A stretch of DNA of 64,000 nt. Source: Tuwongella immobilis. GTDB lineage: Bacteria > Planctomycetota > Planctomycetia > Gemmatales > Gemmataceae. The position numbers and the translations under genes were made by a program. The notes under the pieces were generated by a model, which did not search any database, had not been told where the DNA came from, and saw nothing but the letters and a program-made list of their open reading frames with translations. This document shows, piece after piece, positions 12,069 to 21,495 of this stretch; the first letter of the stretch is position 1, and every line of letters begins with the position of its first letter. The stretch spans positions 5,308,920 to 5,372,919 of the forward strand of contig NZ_LR593887.1 in assembly GCF_901538355.1 (NCBI RefSeq), read 5' to 3'.

Positions 12069-12272
12069 TCGTCGCGGGGGAGAATTTTTAGAAAAAGGAA
12101 CTCCACCCCCGAAGTGGCCTGTCAAACGGGCATCGGATGATCCCGATGATCGCCCGGCGAATTGGCCGGGATGACTGGCACGGGGCGACGAAAAGTCATA
12201 GGCTACCCAGACTATGTCGATGCGCGACAACCGCTGTCAAGAAAATCCTTATTGATTCGTGGATTCTTCATT

Positions 12273-13043
12273 ATGCCGACTCCTCACGCGCTGATTCTTC
12301 GTGCTCCGGGGACCAATTGCGACCTGGAGACTCGATTTGCTTTGGAGCGAGCTGGGGCGACCACGCAACGGTTGCACCTGAATCGACTGCGAGAAAATCC
12401 GTCGCTTCTGCGCGATTTCCAGATTCTGGTCATTCCCGGCGGCTTTAGCTATGGAGACGATGTCGCGGCGGGGAAGATCCTCGCGCATCAACTCAGTAGC
12501 TTTCTGGCGGATGCCCTCCGCGAGTTCCGCAGTGCGGAAAAGCTGATTCTGGGCATCTGCAATGGGTTTCAGGTGTTGTTGAAGGCGGGCCTGCTGGTGC
12601 CGCCGGATGAGGATGGGCCGCTGGCGACGCTCGCCCATAATACATCGGGCCGCTACCAGGATCGCTGGGTGCATTTGAATGTGGCTGCGAATCAGTCGCC
12701 CTTCCTGAAGGGGGTCACGCAGATGCACTTGCCGATGGCGCATGGCGAAGGCCGATTTGTCTGCCGGAAAGAGTGGATTCTGAAGGGGTTAGCGCAATCG
12801 AACCAGATTGTGTTGCGCTATTGTCAGCCGGATGGGTCGGCGGCGGATGCGCATTGGAATCCGAACGGTTCCCAAGACGATGTCGCGGGGCTGTGTGATG
12901 CCACGGGTCGGGTGATGGGGCTGATGCCGCACCCGGAACGGCACGTGCTTCCGACGCAACATCCGCAGTGGACACGACTTGGGCTGGCAGAATCGGGCGA
13001 TGGCTTTGCCATTTTCCGCAACGCGGTCGAATATTTCGAATAA
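12273..13043 (+). CDS. purQ: Phosphoribosylformylglycinamidine synthase, glutaminase subunit
   Basis: Class I glutamine amidotransferase that supplies ammonia to PurL in purine synthesis, converting FGAR to FGAM in the cytoplasm. The 256-residue protein shows PGGFSYGDD (about residues 55-63), the nucleophile cysteine in GICNGFQVL (about 95) and the catalytic HPE in MPHPERH (about 225). I chose ATG 12,273 (MPTPHALIL) because it starts the conserved N-terminal strand. The longer frame upstream is not conserved-looking. It is divergent from the 16S gene and no other pur gene is adjacent. Confidence 0.93.
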   Translation: MPTPHALILRAPGTNCDLETRFALERAGATTQRLHLNRLRENPSLLRDFQILVIPGGFSYGDDVAAGKILAHQLSSFLADALREFRSAEKLILGICNGFQVLLKAGLLVPPDEDGPLATLAHNTSGRYQDRWVHLNVAANQSPFLKGVTQMHLPMAHGEGRFVCRKEWILKGLAQSNQIVLRYCQPDGSAADAHWNPNGSQDDVAGLCDATGRVMGLMPHPERHVLPTQHPQWTRLGLAESGDGFAIFRNAVEYFE

Positions 13044-13066
13044 TCGACTATCCAATTCAAACAGGC

Positions 13067-13105
13067 ACCGCCGCCGACACTCCATTCGGGAGCATCGGCG
13101 GCGGT
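13067..13105. terminator. Hairpin between convergent purQ and membrane protein genes
   Basis: An 11-base-pair GC-rich stem (13067-13077 with 13095-13105) between two converging genes. There is no clear T-run on either side, so it may act as a weak bidirectional terminator. Confidence 0.4.
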
Positions 13106-13153
13106 TGGCGTTTGGTCGCCCCCCCCTGCCCGGTGAGAGGCGGCCGATTGCGG

Positions 13154-15415
13154 TCAGTCTGGCTCGCCCCAGACGGGCAGAATCGCGGCCAGCAACGCGG
13201 CGTAATCATCGGTCCAGCGAGGAGTTCCGGCAGGGGCACGATACGGGCTAAACAGGCGATTGCGTTTCCAGGGGGCGAGCCGTTCCGCGTTCGGGGCCAG
13301 CAGCACCCATTCCGAGGGGAAGCGGCCTTCCGCCTTTTGAATTTCGTCATCGACGCCTCGATCTTGCGCAAGCATGATCGTCCAAGCAGGCTCCGCCGAT
13401 TCGGCGAGTTTGGCGACGATTGGCGACAATTTCAAATAGCGATTCGAGAGATGGATCGCGAGCACGCCATCGGGCGTCAATTTGCGACGATATAGCTCCA
13501 ACGCTTCGGCGGTAATCAGGTGAATGGGAATCGAATCCGACGAGAACGCATCCACGATCAGCAGATTGTAGGAACCATCGGGAATCGTCTCCAATTGCAG
13601 GCGGGCATCGCCGAGGATGACCTGCATCGATTTCGCTTTGGTATCCCGCAGATAGGTAAAATACTGGTCATCGCGTGCGAGTTTCTCGACGGCGGGGTCC
13701 AACTCGAAGAAGTCCCAATCCTGATTGGGTTTGGCGTAAGCGGCGAGTGATCCGGTTCCTAACCCAATGGCACCAATGCGGATCGGTCGATTATCGGGAT
13801 CAAACCCCTGTTTGAAGACTTCGCCCATGGGACCGCGACGGTGATAATAGGTGAGCGGATCGCCGTGACGGGGATCGGATCGGTCGCGCCATTGCTGGCC
13901 GTGAATGGTGTTGCCGTGCACCATGCGAATGAACTGCTCGTCGGGATCGATCGCCACTTGCACCAATCCCAGATGATTCCGTTCCAGAAGAATCGTTCGT
14001 CCGACAGGTCCATCGTCCATTCGGGAGATGAGGATCAGCCCGGCGATGGCGATGGCGAAGCGCAACCGACGATCGACCAGCATATAGGCAAGCAGCAGCG
14101 ACACGCCGTAAGTCAAGCCACCGCGAAGGTTTTCGGCGGGGAGGCTGAGCTGCTTGGAGAGATCGGCGACACTGCCGGCAATCCAGGCGTTTTGTTGGAT
14201 CAGCGCTCGCCAGCCGAGCGTCGCCAGCAACAGAAGCATCGGGAGCAGCCAATCGGTGGTGCGGATTCGCGGGTCATCTTCGGGCGATCGTGCGAGGCTT
14301 ACCAGGGCAATTGCTAACGGATATTCGATCAAACCCGCGCGATGGAATAGCAGCGGGGCCAGCCAGACATTGAAGATGCCACCCAACACCCCGCCCAACG
14401 ACATCACCAAGTAAAACTGCGTTAAATCTCCTGCGGGTGGTCGATCGGCAGCGAGTTGACAGTGGGCCAGCAGCGTGGCGAGGAAGAACATCAGCAGGTG
14501 ACACGCCAGCACCAGGAACAGCGGCTCGCTGGCGTGCAACAACATGGCCAGTGCGACTGCGCTCACCAGAATCATCAACACGCGGCCCAACGTCTGAGTG
14601 GGAATGCGAATGGATGTCGAGAATGCCAGCATGAATGTCAGCAGATACAACGCCAGCGGCAGCAGCCAGAGTAGCGGCATCGGTGCGAGATCGGTCGTGA
14701 GGTAGCTGGTGACGCTGACGAGCAGGCTGGATGGCAGCGCGGACAGGCCGATCCAGCGCAGTCGGCGGGCGGTGGTGATCGGTTGCGGCGGCGTTTCGGC
14801 GGCTTCGGTCACGGGCGGCGGGGTTCCGCGGCCGATGCTGATTCCGCAGAGCAGAATCGCCACCACCACGGCAATGTACCCCACTCGCCAGGTTGCGGAT
14901 TGCATGGCCAGCGGCAGAAACGGTTCGATGAGAAACGGATACGCCACCAGTGCGATCATGCTACCGGCGTTGCTGGCGACATAGAGAAAGTAGGGATCGC
15001 TGGCGCGGCGGTGTCCGCTGCGGCTGAACCAGGTTTGCAGCAATGGCGCGGTGGTCGCCAGCGCAAAGAACGGCAGTCCCACAATCGTCAACAAGAGTGC
15101 CAACAATCCGAACATGGGTCCGAATTGGGTCAACCAGGTGCGAGCGCGATCGCCATCGACCAGGAATGGGAGAATCAGCAACGGCAAGGTCAGCACGACG
15201 GCGTGGAGCAACACCGCGCTGCGACTGTGCCATTGGCCCAATCGGTGGGCGTAGGTGTAGCCCAACAGCAGGATGCCTTGGAAGAACACCAGGGCGGTAT
15301 TCCACACCAGCGGCGATCCGCCCAGGAGTGGGAGCAACAACCGACCAATGAGCGGTTGAACCACAAACAGCAGCAACGCACTGCCGAACATGGTCAATCC
15401 AAAGAGCAATGGCAT
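13154..15415 (-). CDS. Membrane-bound spermidine-synthase-like protein
   Basis: A 753-residue fusion. The first ~470 residues hold about twelve hydrophobic segments in an MFS-like arrangement (start MPLLFGLTMFGSALLLFVVQPLIGRLLLP). The C-terminal ~250 residues are a spermidine-synthase/SAM-methyltransferase-like domain with IGAIGLGTGSLAAY as the nucleotide-binding glycine loop, FFELDPAVEKLA, and LGDARL followed by NLLIVDAFSSDSIPIHL. Such fusions are frequent in environmental bacteria, and their substrate is unknown. I use the ATG preceded by GAGGAAAGGG rather than the one seven codons upstream. Confidence 0.83.
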   Translation of the reverse strand: MPLLFGLTMFGSALLLFVVQPLIGRLLLPLLGGSPLVWNTALVFFQGILLLGYTYAHRLGQWHSRSAVLLHAVVLTLPLLILPFLVDGDRARTWLTQFGPMFGLLALLLTIVGLPFFALATTAPLLQTWFSRSGHRRASDPYFLYVASNAGSMIALVAYPFLIEPFLPLAMQSATWRVGYIAVVVAILLCGISIGRGTPPPVTEAAETPPQPITTARRLRWIGLSALPSSLLVSVTSYLTTDLAPMPLLWLLPLALYLLTFMLAFSTSIRIPTQTLGRVLMILVSAVALAMLLHASEPLFLVLACHLLMFFLATLLAHCQLAADRPPAGDLTQFYLVMSLGGVLGGIFNVWLAPLLFHRAGLIEYPLAIALVSLARSPEDDPRIRTTDWLLPMLLLLATLGWRALIQQNAWIAGSVADLSKQLSLPAENLRGGLTYGVSLLLAYMLVDRRLRFAIAIAGLILISRMDDGPVGRTILLERNHLGLVQVAIDPDEQFIRMVHGNTIHGQQWRDRSDPRHGDPLTYYHRRGPMGEVFKQGFDPDNRPIRIGAIGLGTGSLAAYAKPNQDWDFFELDPAVEKLARDDQYFTYLRDTKAKSMQVILGDARLQLETIPDGSYNLLIVDAFSSDSIPIHLITAEALELYRRKLTPDGVLAIHLSNRYLKLSPIVAKLAESAEPAWTIMLAQDRGVDDEIQKAEGRFPSEWVLLAPNAERLAPWKRNRLFSPYRAPAGTPRWTDDYAALLAAILPVWGEPD

Positions 15416-15456
15416 TGTTGTCCCTTTCCTCGGCATTCACGGGGTCGCCGCGAAGC

Positions 15457-16464
15457 TCAAACGACTGGGCGTGCGATAAACCCGGTGGCTTCGCGGACCA
15501 ATTCCAACGTCACTTTGGCGACTTCGCGGGCCTTTTTGGCACCGACGCGCAGCACTTCCTCGACGTAGCCCGGATCGCGCACGAGTGATTTGCGTTTCTC
15601 GCGGGCCTCTTCGAAGTAGGCTTCGATTTGGCCGAGCAGTGCCTTTTTCGCTTCGCCGTAGCCCATTCCCCCGGCCCGGTATCGGTCGGCCAACTGTTCG
15701 CGTTCGAGTGGGGTGGCGAACAAACTGTAGAGCGCAAATACCGTGCAGGTCTCGGGATTCTTCGGATCTTCCAATTTTGCGGAATCGGTGACAATGCCCA
15801 TGACCGTCTTGGAGAGCGGCTTGCCCTCGGCGAAAATTTCGATCGTATTGCCATACGATTTACTCATCTTCTCGCCATCAGTGCCGGGAATCCGCGATTC
15901 GGCGTCCAGACGATATTCCGGCAACGGGAAGATCTCCCGATTGTAAACCCGATTAAATCGATCGGCTAAGTCGCGTGTGATTTCGATATGCTGCACTTGG
16001 TCTTTGCCCACTGGCACCAAATGCGAGCGCAAGATGAGAATATCCGCCGCCATCAGCACGGGATAGCTAAATAAGCCGACATTCGGCTCAAGCCCCTTGT
16101 CCAACTTATCTTTGTAGGAGACGGCGCGTTCCAGCAGCCCCATGTTGCAGACGGTGCTGAAGATCCACGCCAGTTCGCAAACTTCGGGAACATCCGATTG
16201 GCGGTAGAACGTCGCCTTGTTGGGATCGAGTCCGAGCGCGAGATAATCGAGCGCGACATCGCGGGTATTGGCCAGCCGCGCTGTTGGATCTTGCAGCGTG
16301 GTCATGGAATGATAATCGGCGATGAAGTAGAAACATTCGCCCGTATTTTGCAGGGCAATATGCTGCCGAATGGCTCCAAAGTAGTTGCCCAAGTGCAATT
16401 TGCCCGAAGGTTGCACCCCGCTGAGAATGCGTGTCGGGCGAGTTACGGGTTTCGGTGCCGTCAT
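15457..16464 (-). CDS. trpS: Tryptophan--tRNA ligase
   Basis: Class I aminoacyl-tRNA synthetase charging tRNA-Trp in the cytoplasm. The 335-residue length is normal for bacterial TrpRS. It shows SGVQPSGKLHLGNYFGA (the HIGH-type motif, about residues 14-30), ADYHSMTT, the specificity region around AWIFSTVCNMG, and the KMSKS loop in GEKMSKSYGN (about 199-208). It lies 41 bases upstream of the membrane spermidine-synthase-like gene on the same strand. Confidence 0.95.
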   Translation of the reverse strand: MTAPKPVTRPTRILSGVQPSGKLHLGNYFGAIRQHIALQNTGECFYFIADYHSMTTLQDPTARLANTRDVALDYLALGLDPNKATFYRQSDVPEVCELAWIFSTVCNMGLLERAVSYKDKLDKGLEPNVGLFSYPVLMAADILILRSHLVPVGKDQVQHIEITRDLADRFNRVYNREIFPLPEYRLDAESRIPGTDGEKMSKSYGNTIEIFAEGKPLSKTVMGIVTDSAKLEDPKNPETCTVFALYSLFATPLEREQLADRYRAGGMGYGEAKKALLGQIEAYFEEAREKRKSLVRDPGYVEEVLRVGAKKAREVAKVTLELVREATGFIARPVV

Positions 16465-16653
16465 CGGTAAATCCCAATTCCTGAAGATTGGTGAACGCGC
16501 CGTGGGCGTTCGTCCCAGAGATTACTGCGTATTCCATTAACCTATGATTCGTGAGCACCAGATTCAGCAGCCAAGAACGAAACTGGAGACTGGCATCGTG
16601 GCACGGGGGCGATTACCATGCGGAACGCAACCTTCTCTCAGGAGCCAACCGCC

Positions 16654-17589
16654 ATGATGTTTATCTACGAAAAAGCCCCCTTCCCTTCGTGCCATGCTTC
16701 GACGCTGATCGAAACCGCTCCCGGCCAACTGCTTGCGGCATGGTTCGGAGGCAAAGAAGAGGGTGCCAAGGATGTCCGAATCTGGTGGTCAAAATTCGAC
16801 GGCAAATCCTGGACCGCTCCCGAAGTGGCCGCCGAAGAGAAAGGACAACCCTGCTGGAATCCGGTTCTGTTGAAAGTGGCCAATGGCGACTTGGTGCTGT
16901 GGTACAAGGCCGGCCCCTCTCCGCAAACCTGGACGGGATTTGTCCGCCGCTCCAGCGATGGCGGCAAAACTTGGTCGCCCAGCGAAATCATGCCGGCGGG
17001 CACCTACGGCCCGATTCGCGCCAAGCCGATCCAACTGGCGAATGGCACGATCCTGGCCGGAACATCCGTCGAAACGTACAAAGTTTGGACCGCGTATGTC
17101 GATCGCTCGACCGACAACGGCAAAACCTGGACCCGCTCCACTCCCATTCAAGTGCCCGGGCGACCGTATGGGTTGATCCAACCGACGCTGGCCCGCACCA
17201 GCGATGGTCGCTTGCTGGCGTGGTGCCGCTCGCGGGATACCGGATTCATCTGCATGGCCGAATCCAAAGACGATGGAATCACCTTCGGACCAGCCACCCT
17301 CACCGACCTGCCGAATCCATCCAGCGGAATCGACGTGGTCACACTCGCCGATGGCAGCTTCGTGATGCTGTACAATCATACCAAAGTCGGCCGATTTCCG
17401 CTGAATCTGTCCCGCTCCACCGATGACGGCAAAACCTGGAAGCCGTTGGCGACGGTGGAAAAATCGATTGGCGAATTTTCCTACCCGGCCATGATTGTCG
17501 GCAGCGATGGCAAGCTGCATCTGACCTACACCTGGAATCGCACGCATATTCGCTATCGGGCGATCGATCCGAATAACCCGATGGTGTAA
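16654..17589 (+). CDS. Sialidase-like (BNR/Asp-box) protein
   Basis: A 311-residue six-bladed-propeller-type protein of the exo-alpha-sialidase-like family. At least three Asp-box repeats (SxDxGKTW) are visible: SSDGGKTWS, STDNGKTWT and STDDGKTWK. No signal peptide is seen, so it may be cytoplasmic. AGGAG nine bases before the MMFIYEK start favours this ATG over one 36 bases upstream. Members of this family in planctomycetes are often glycan-degradation enzymes with unproven specificity. Confidence 0.8.
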   Translation: MMFIYEKAPFPSCHASTLIETAPGQLLAAWFGGKEEGAKDVRIWWSKFDGKSWTAPEVAAEEKGQPCWNPVLLKVANGDLVLWYKAGPSPQTWTGFVRRSSDGGKTWSPSEIMPAGTYGPIRAKPIQLANGTILAGTSVETYKVWTAYVDRSTDNGKTWTRSTPIQVPGRPYGLIQPTLARTSDGRLLAWCRSRDTGFICMAESKDDGITFGPATLTDLPNPSSGIDVVTLADGSFVMLYNHTKVGRFPLNLSRSTDDGKTWKPLATVEKSIGEFSYPAMIVGSDGKLHLTYTWNRTHIRYRAIDPNNPMV

Positions 17590-17871
17590 CGCCGGATGGG
17601 GCGACTGTCCGCTTGCAGGAAACGAATCGGATACACCGATCGGGGGTTGAAAAACCGATTCTGCGAGCGATTGTTGGACAACCTGGATAGAATCAACTGG
17701 AGGAAATTCCGGCTGATTCCGATCCACTCCTGTTGTCAAGCAACCGAAGCTCGGGTATGAGCCAGCCCTAACCAGGTGCGGAATTCTCTCGCGGTGGTGC
17801 GCCGAATCGGTCGGAACCCGCGAGAGTTGGGCATCGAACCGACTATTCTGCCGATTCAGGGAGGCATCCCG

Positions 17872-19893
17872 GTGAATATCGCCGTCGAAGCCGAAGTTCT
17901 CAACGATCTGAGCGAAGCCCGTCTGGCGCCACCAGTGGCCACCGATTCCGGTCGGCTGGGGCCACTCTGGATGAATCAACTCCGTTCCGTGACCAGCATG
18001 CCCTGGAAGCGGCGCCTGGCCAAAGCCGCTGTGCTGATTCCTCAGATTCGCTACTGGGAACAGCAATACGGCAAGATTTCGGATGCCGAAATCCGCCGCA
18101 CCGCCAACGCGCTGCGTGGCCGCGCTCGAGGCGGCGAGAAACTCACCAAGCTCGTGCCCGAAGCCTTTGGCCTGGGCTGTGTTGCGGTTTGGCGCACCAT
18201 GGGCTACCAGCCGTTTGATGTGCAACTCGCCGCGGGCATCATCATGCACGAAGGCGGACTCGTCGAACTGGCCACCGGGGAGGGCAAGACCCTCACCGCC
18301 ACCATGCCAACATTCTTGAATGCGCTGGTGGGCAAAGGCGTGCACGTCGCCACCGTCAACGATTATCTCGCCAAGCGCGACTCCGACATTATGACGCCCT
18401 TGTTTGAGCGTCTTGGGCTGAGCGTCGGCGTGCTCCAACAGAAGATGGACGATGAAAGCCGCCGCGTGCAGTATCGCCGCGACATCACCTATGGCACCGC
18501 CTCCGAATTCGGCTTCGACTTCCTCCGCGACCGACTCAAACTGCGCGGCGGGCAGATGAACCAGACGCCGTTCTGGAACGCCTGGCTGGGCCATGGTGCC
18601 CCGGCTGCGGCTGATCCGCGAGTCCAACGCGAACTCCACTATGCGATTGTCGACGAAGCGGACAGTATTTTCATCGATGAAGCCCGAACGCCGCTCATCA
18701 TCAGCAACCCGACTCGCCCCGCAACTCCTGAAGAGTCTGTGGTTTACGTCTGGGCCGACAAAGTCGCCAAACAGATGCAGCCGGATGTGCATTTCACGCT
18801 GAATCTGAAGAAAGACAAAATCGAACTGACCGAGGCGGGCAAGCAGCTCATTCGATACTCGAATGCTCCGGCAGGCGAACATTCACACGCCATGGATAAG
18901 CTGCATGAGCAGATCGAAAAGTCGCTGCATGCGCACTTCCGATTTACGCTCGATCACCATTATATGATTATCGAAAAGAAGGTGGTGATCGTCGATGAAT
19001 CGACGGGCCGCCCGATGCCGGATCGCCAATGGCGGGATGGCCTGCACCAAGCCGTGGAAGCCAAAGAAGGCGTGCCCATCACCATGGCCGCTTCGCACGC
19101 CGCCCAGATCACCTATCAGAATTTCTTCAAATTGTATGCCAAACTTGCGGGCATGTCAGGGACATTGATGCCCAACTTCAAGGAGATGCGCCGCGTTTAC
19201 AAACGCTGGGTGACGAAGGTGCCGACGAATAAGCCGGTCATCCGCACCCAGGAATTGGACGCCGTCTTCCCCACCGAAGATGCCAAGTTTGATGCAATCG
19301 TGCAGGCAGTCAGCGACATTTGTAAAACGGGGCGTCCCATCTTGATCGGGACGCGGTCGGTCGAAAAGTCCGAGCGATTGTCCGCCAAACTGACAGCAGC
19401 CGGAATTGAGCATCTGGTGCTAAACGCTCGTCAGAACGAGCAAGAAGCTCAGATTATCAGCCGCGCGGGCCAAATGAACGCCGTCACGGTGGCCACCAAC
19501 ATGGCCGGTCGTGGGACCGACATCAAATTGGGGGCCGGTGTCGCGGAATTGGGTGGCCTGCATGTCATTGGTACGGAACGCCACGAAGCGATGCGAGTCG
19601 ATCGCCAGCTTCTCGGTCGGGCCGGTCGGCAAGGTGATCCCGGTAGCGGACAATTCTTCCTATCACTGGAAGATCAACTGCTGGAATCACTTGGGTTAAA
19701 TCGGCAAGCAGCGCTCGTGGAGTTGGGACGCCGCGGCGGCAACCGAGACTGGAACGCCTTCCGCAAGCTGTTCCACTTGGCCCAACGCAAACTCGAACGC
19801 AAGCATTATCGTCAGCGATTGGACTTGATGTTCCACGACCGGTTCCGCCAAGAGATGCTGGCCGACTTGGGAGCCGATCCATTCGTCGATTAA
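17872..19893 (+). CDS. Short SecA-like preprotein translocase ATPase
   Basis: A 673-residue SecA-family motor from a GTG start preceded by GGGAGG; an upstream GTG at 17,776 is possible. It has the Q-motif region GYQPFDVQLAAG, Walker A as ATGEGKTL, Walker B DEADSI, NMAGRGTDIKLG and GRAGRQGDPGSGQFFLSLED. Canonical SecA runs 850-950 residues. This one stops about 70 residues after the last helicase motif, so most of the helical-scaffold/wing region and the C-terminal zinc motif are missing. It ends DPFVD and overlaps the convergent GGDEF gene by four bases. Probably an accessory translocase alongside a full-length SecA elsewhere. Confidence 0.82.
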   Translation: MNIAVEAEVLNDLSEARLAPPVATDSGRLGPLWMNQLRSVTSMPWKRRLAKAAVLIPQIRYWEQQYGKISDAEIRRTANALRGRARGGEKLTKLVPEAFGLGCVAVWRTMGYQPFDVQLAAGIIMHEGGLVELATGEGKTLTATMPTFLNALVGKGVHVATVNDYLAKRDSDIMTPLFERLGLSVGVLQQKMDDESRRVQYRRDITYGTASEFGFDFLRDRLKLRGGQMNQTPFWNAWLGHGAPAAADPRVQRELHYAIVDEADSIFIDEARTPLIISNPTRPATPEESVVYVWADKVAKQMQPDVHFTLNLKKDKIELTEAGKQLIRYSNAPAGEHSHAMDKLHEQIEKSLHAHFRFTLDHHYMIIEKKVVIVDESTGRPMPDRQWRDGLHQAVEAKEGVPITMAASHAAQITYQNFFKLYAKLAGMSGTLMPNFKEMRRVYKRWVTKVPTNKPVIRTQELDAVFPTEDAKFDAIVQAVSDICKTGRPILIGTRSVEKSERLSAKLTAAGIEHLVLNARQNEQEAQIISRAGQMNAVTVATNMAGRGTDIKLGAGVAELGGLHVIGTERHEAMRVDRQLLGRAGRQGDPGSGQFFLSLEDQLLESLGLNRQAALVELGRRGGNRDWNAFRKLFHLAQRKLERKHYRQRLDLMFHDRFRQEMLADLGADPFVD

Positions 19894-21014
19894 GCTGGCG
19901 GTGGATCGTGTTCCAAGACGAAGTCGGCATCCTTGGGCAGGTATTCGAGTGAATCCGATCGGAACGATTGCACCACACAGCGGTTACGGCCGGATTCTTT
20001 CGCTTCTCGAAGTGCCAGCGCGGCTTGATGCCGAACCGCCTCAAAGCCGATAAATGCCTCACCGGTAATCACCACCAGCCCTAAACTGATGGTGATCCGA
20101 ATGATTTCGCCGTTGAAGCTGGTGCTTGCCTCGGCCACCGCGTTGCGAAGCCACTCGCCGATGGTCCGGGCTGCCTCGTCGTCTGCTTCGGGCGCGAGCA
20201 ACAAGAATTCTTCGCCACCCACCCGCCCAATGCTATCGATGGGGCGGATTAGCGAGGACAACAATTGAGCAAGCCAAATGAGCAGATGATCGCCACCGGA
20301 ATGGAGATAGCGGGAATTGACGCGTTTGAAATGATCGATGTCGATCAGCCCCAACACCATGGGCGTCTGCGTGCGAGCGCGACGCAGCAGCTCCGCTCGG
20401 GCCAATCGATCGGTGCCTCGGCGATTCGGCAGATTCGTCAGCACATCGGTCAATGCCATCTTCTGCAAAAGGATATTGCGTTGTTGCAACTGACGATTGG
20501 CCAACTCCAGTTCCAACGTGCGATCTTGGACCCGTTGTTCCAATTCCAGATTGACCCGTCGCAGCTCGGCGAGCAGTTGTTCGTGACTTTGTTCGAGCAT
20601 CAATTCGCGGGTGGCCGATCGCAGGGTTTGCCGCAACAGTTCCACCCGCAACGGTTTGAGCAGAAATCGACTCACCTGGGCTTCGTTAATGGCCGCAACC
20701 GCATCCTCGAGTTGCGCGGCCCCCGACATGAGAATGCGCACGATGCGCGGCGTGTGGCGTGCCGCCCATTCCAACAGTTGCACCCCGGTCATTCGCGGCA
20801 TGCGCTGATCGACCAGCAACACGTGCACCGGTTGAGTTCCCAGAATCCGAATGGCATCTTCCGGATGACGAGCCAGCAGGATGTCGTATTCGTCCTGCAA
20901 GGCGACGGAAATAATCTGCAAGATCGCAGGCTCATCATCCACAATCAGGAGTGTCAAGCGTTGGACGTTCACCAGAGACCCCCGTCGCGTCGACAGACTT
21001 TCGATCATCATCAC
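19890..21014 (-). CDS. Receiver domain-diguanylate cyclase (PleD-like response regulator)
   Basis: A 374-residue two-domain signalling protein. The N-terminal receiver (about 19-140) has the acidic pair VDDEP, a phospho-acceptor Asp in LLVDQRMP and a Lys in LLKPL. A coiled-coil linker (about 145-200) follows, then a GGDEF domain with intact GGEEF and the preceding DIDHFKRVN. It should make cyclic di-GMP from GTP when phosphorylated. No RxxD inhibitory site is obvious. It is convergent with the SecA-like gene, and their stop codons overlap. Confidence 0.88.
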   Translation of the reverse strand: MMMIESLSTRRGSLVNVQRLTLLIVDDEPAILQIISVALQDEYDILLARHPEDAIRILGTQPVHVLLVDQRMPRMTGVQLLEWAARHTPRIVRILMSGAAQLEDAVAAINEAQVSRFLLKPLRVELLRQTLRSATRELMLEQSHEQLLAELRRVNLELEQRVQDRTLELELANRQLQQRNILLQKMALTDVLTNLPNRRGTDRLARAELLRRARTQTPMVLGLIDIDHFKRVNSRYLHSGGDHLLIWLAQLLSSLIRPIDSIGRVGGEEFLLLAPEADDEAARTIGEWLRNAVAEASTSFNGEIIRITISLGLVVITGEAFIGFEAVRHQAALALREAKESGRNRCVVQSFRSDSLEYLPKDADFVLEHDPPPA

Positions 21015-21184
21015 ATGGACGAGTTAACCGGATTGTAGCACTCAAACGTGTCGACAAGAGGCGAAACGGCCAAAAAAACAATCCAAATTGAATTTCCAGT
21101 GTCTTTTTTCTTGGAAAAATAGTCCGGTTTGAGCGTATTTCATCGCAAGGCCAGGGTTGACACGCGGAATTTTTCACGAAGGTC

Positions 21185-21214
21185 TTGAAGCGCAGGCCAT
21201 GAAGGCTTTACAAT
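21185..21214 (+). promoter_or_regulatory. Possible promoter in the long leader before the sigma-factor gene
   Basis: TTGAAG, an 18-base spacer and TACAAT lie about 280 bases upstream of the sigma-factor ATG. The interval 21,015-21,495 has no convincing gene; short frames in it lack ribosome binding sites. Confidence 0.3.
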
Positions 21215-21495
21215 CAATGATCTGAATGGGGGGTTCCGGAGCCGTATGGCTCAGCGACGAGGATGTTCAGCGTCGCGCGTGTTCAATTCAGGGACGAGTT
21301 GACTGTCTGCTGTGGCATTCTCACAGAGACGGGTTGCGGAACGAGTGAATCAGAATTCGGAGTCTCATCCCAAATTGGGCTCCTTCGAGTTTCGATTCGT
21401 ACCATCGCCGTCGAAGGATCTCGACGCAGCCGCCGATCCCCAGTCGAACCGGCAAACTTGCTTGAACCGAGCTCACCGTTTGGGGAAGGATTGCT

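Noticed and set aside
16789-18882. A 697-codon open frame on the minus strand
   Set aside because: Antisense to the sialidase-like and SecA-like genes; low-complexity Gly/Ala/Arg composition and no motif.
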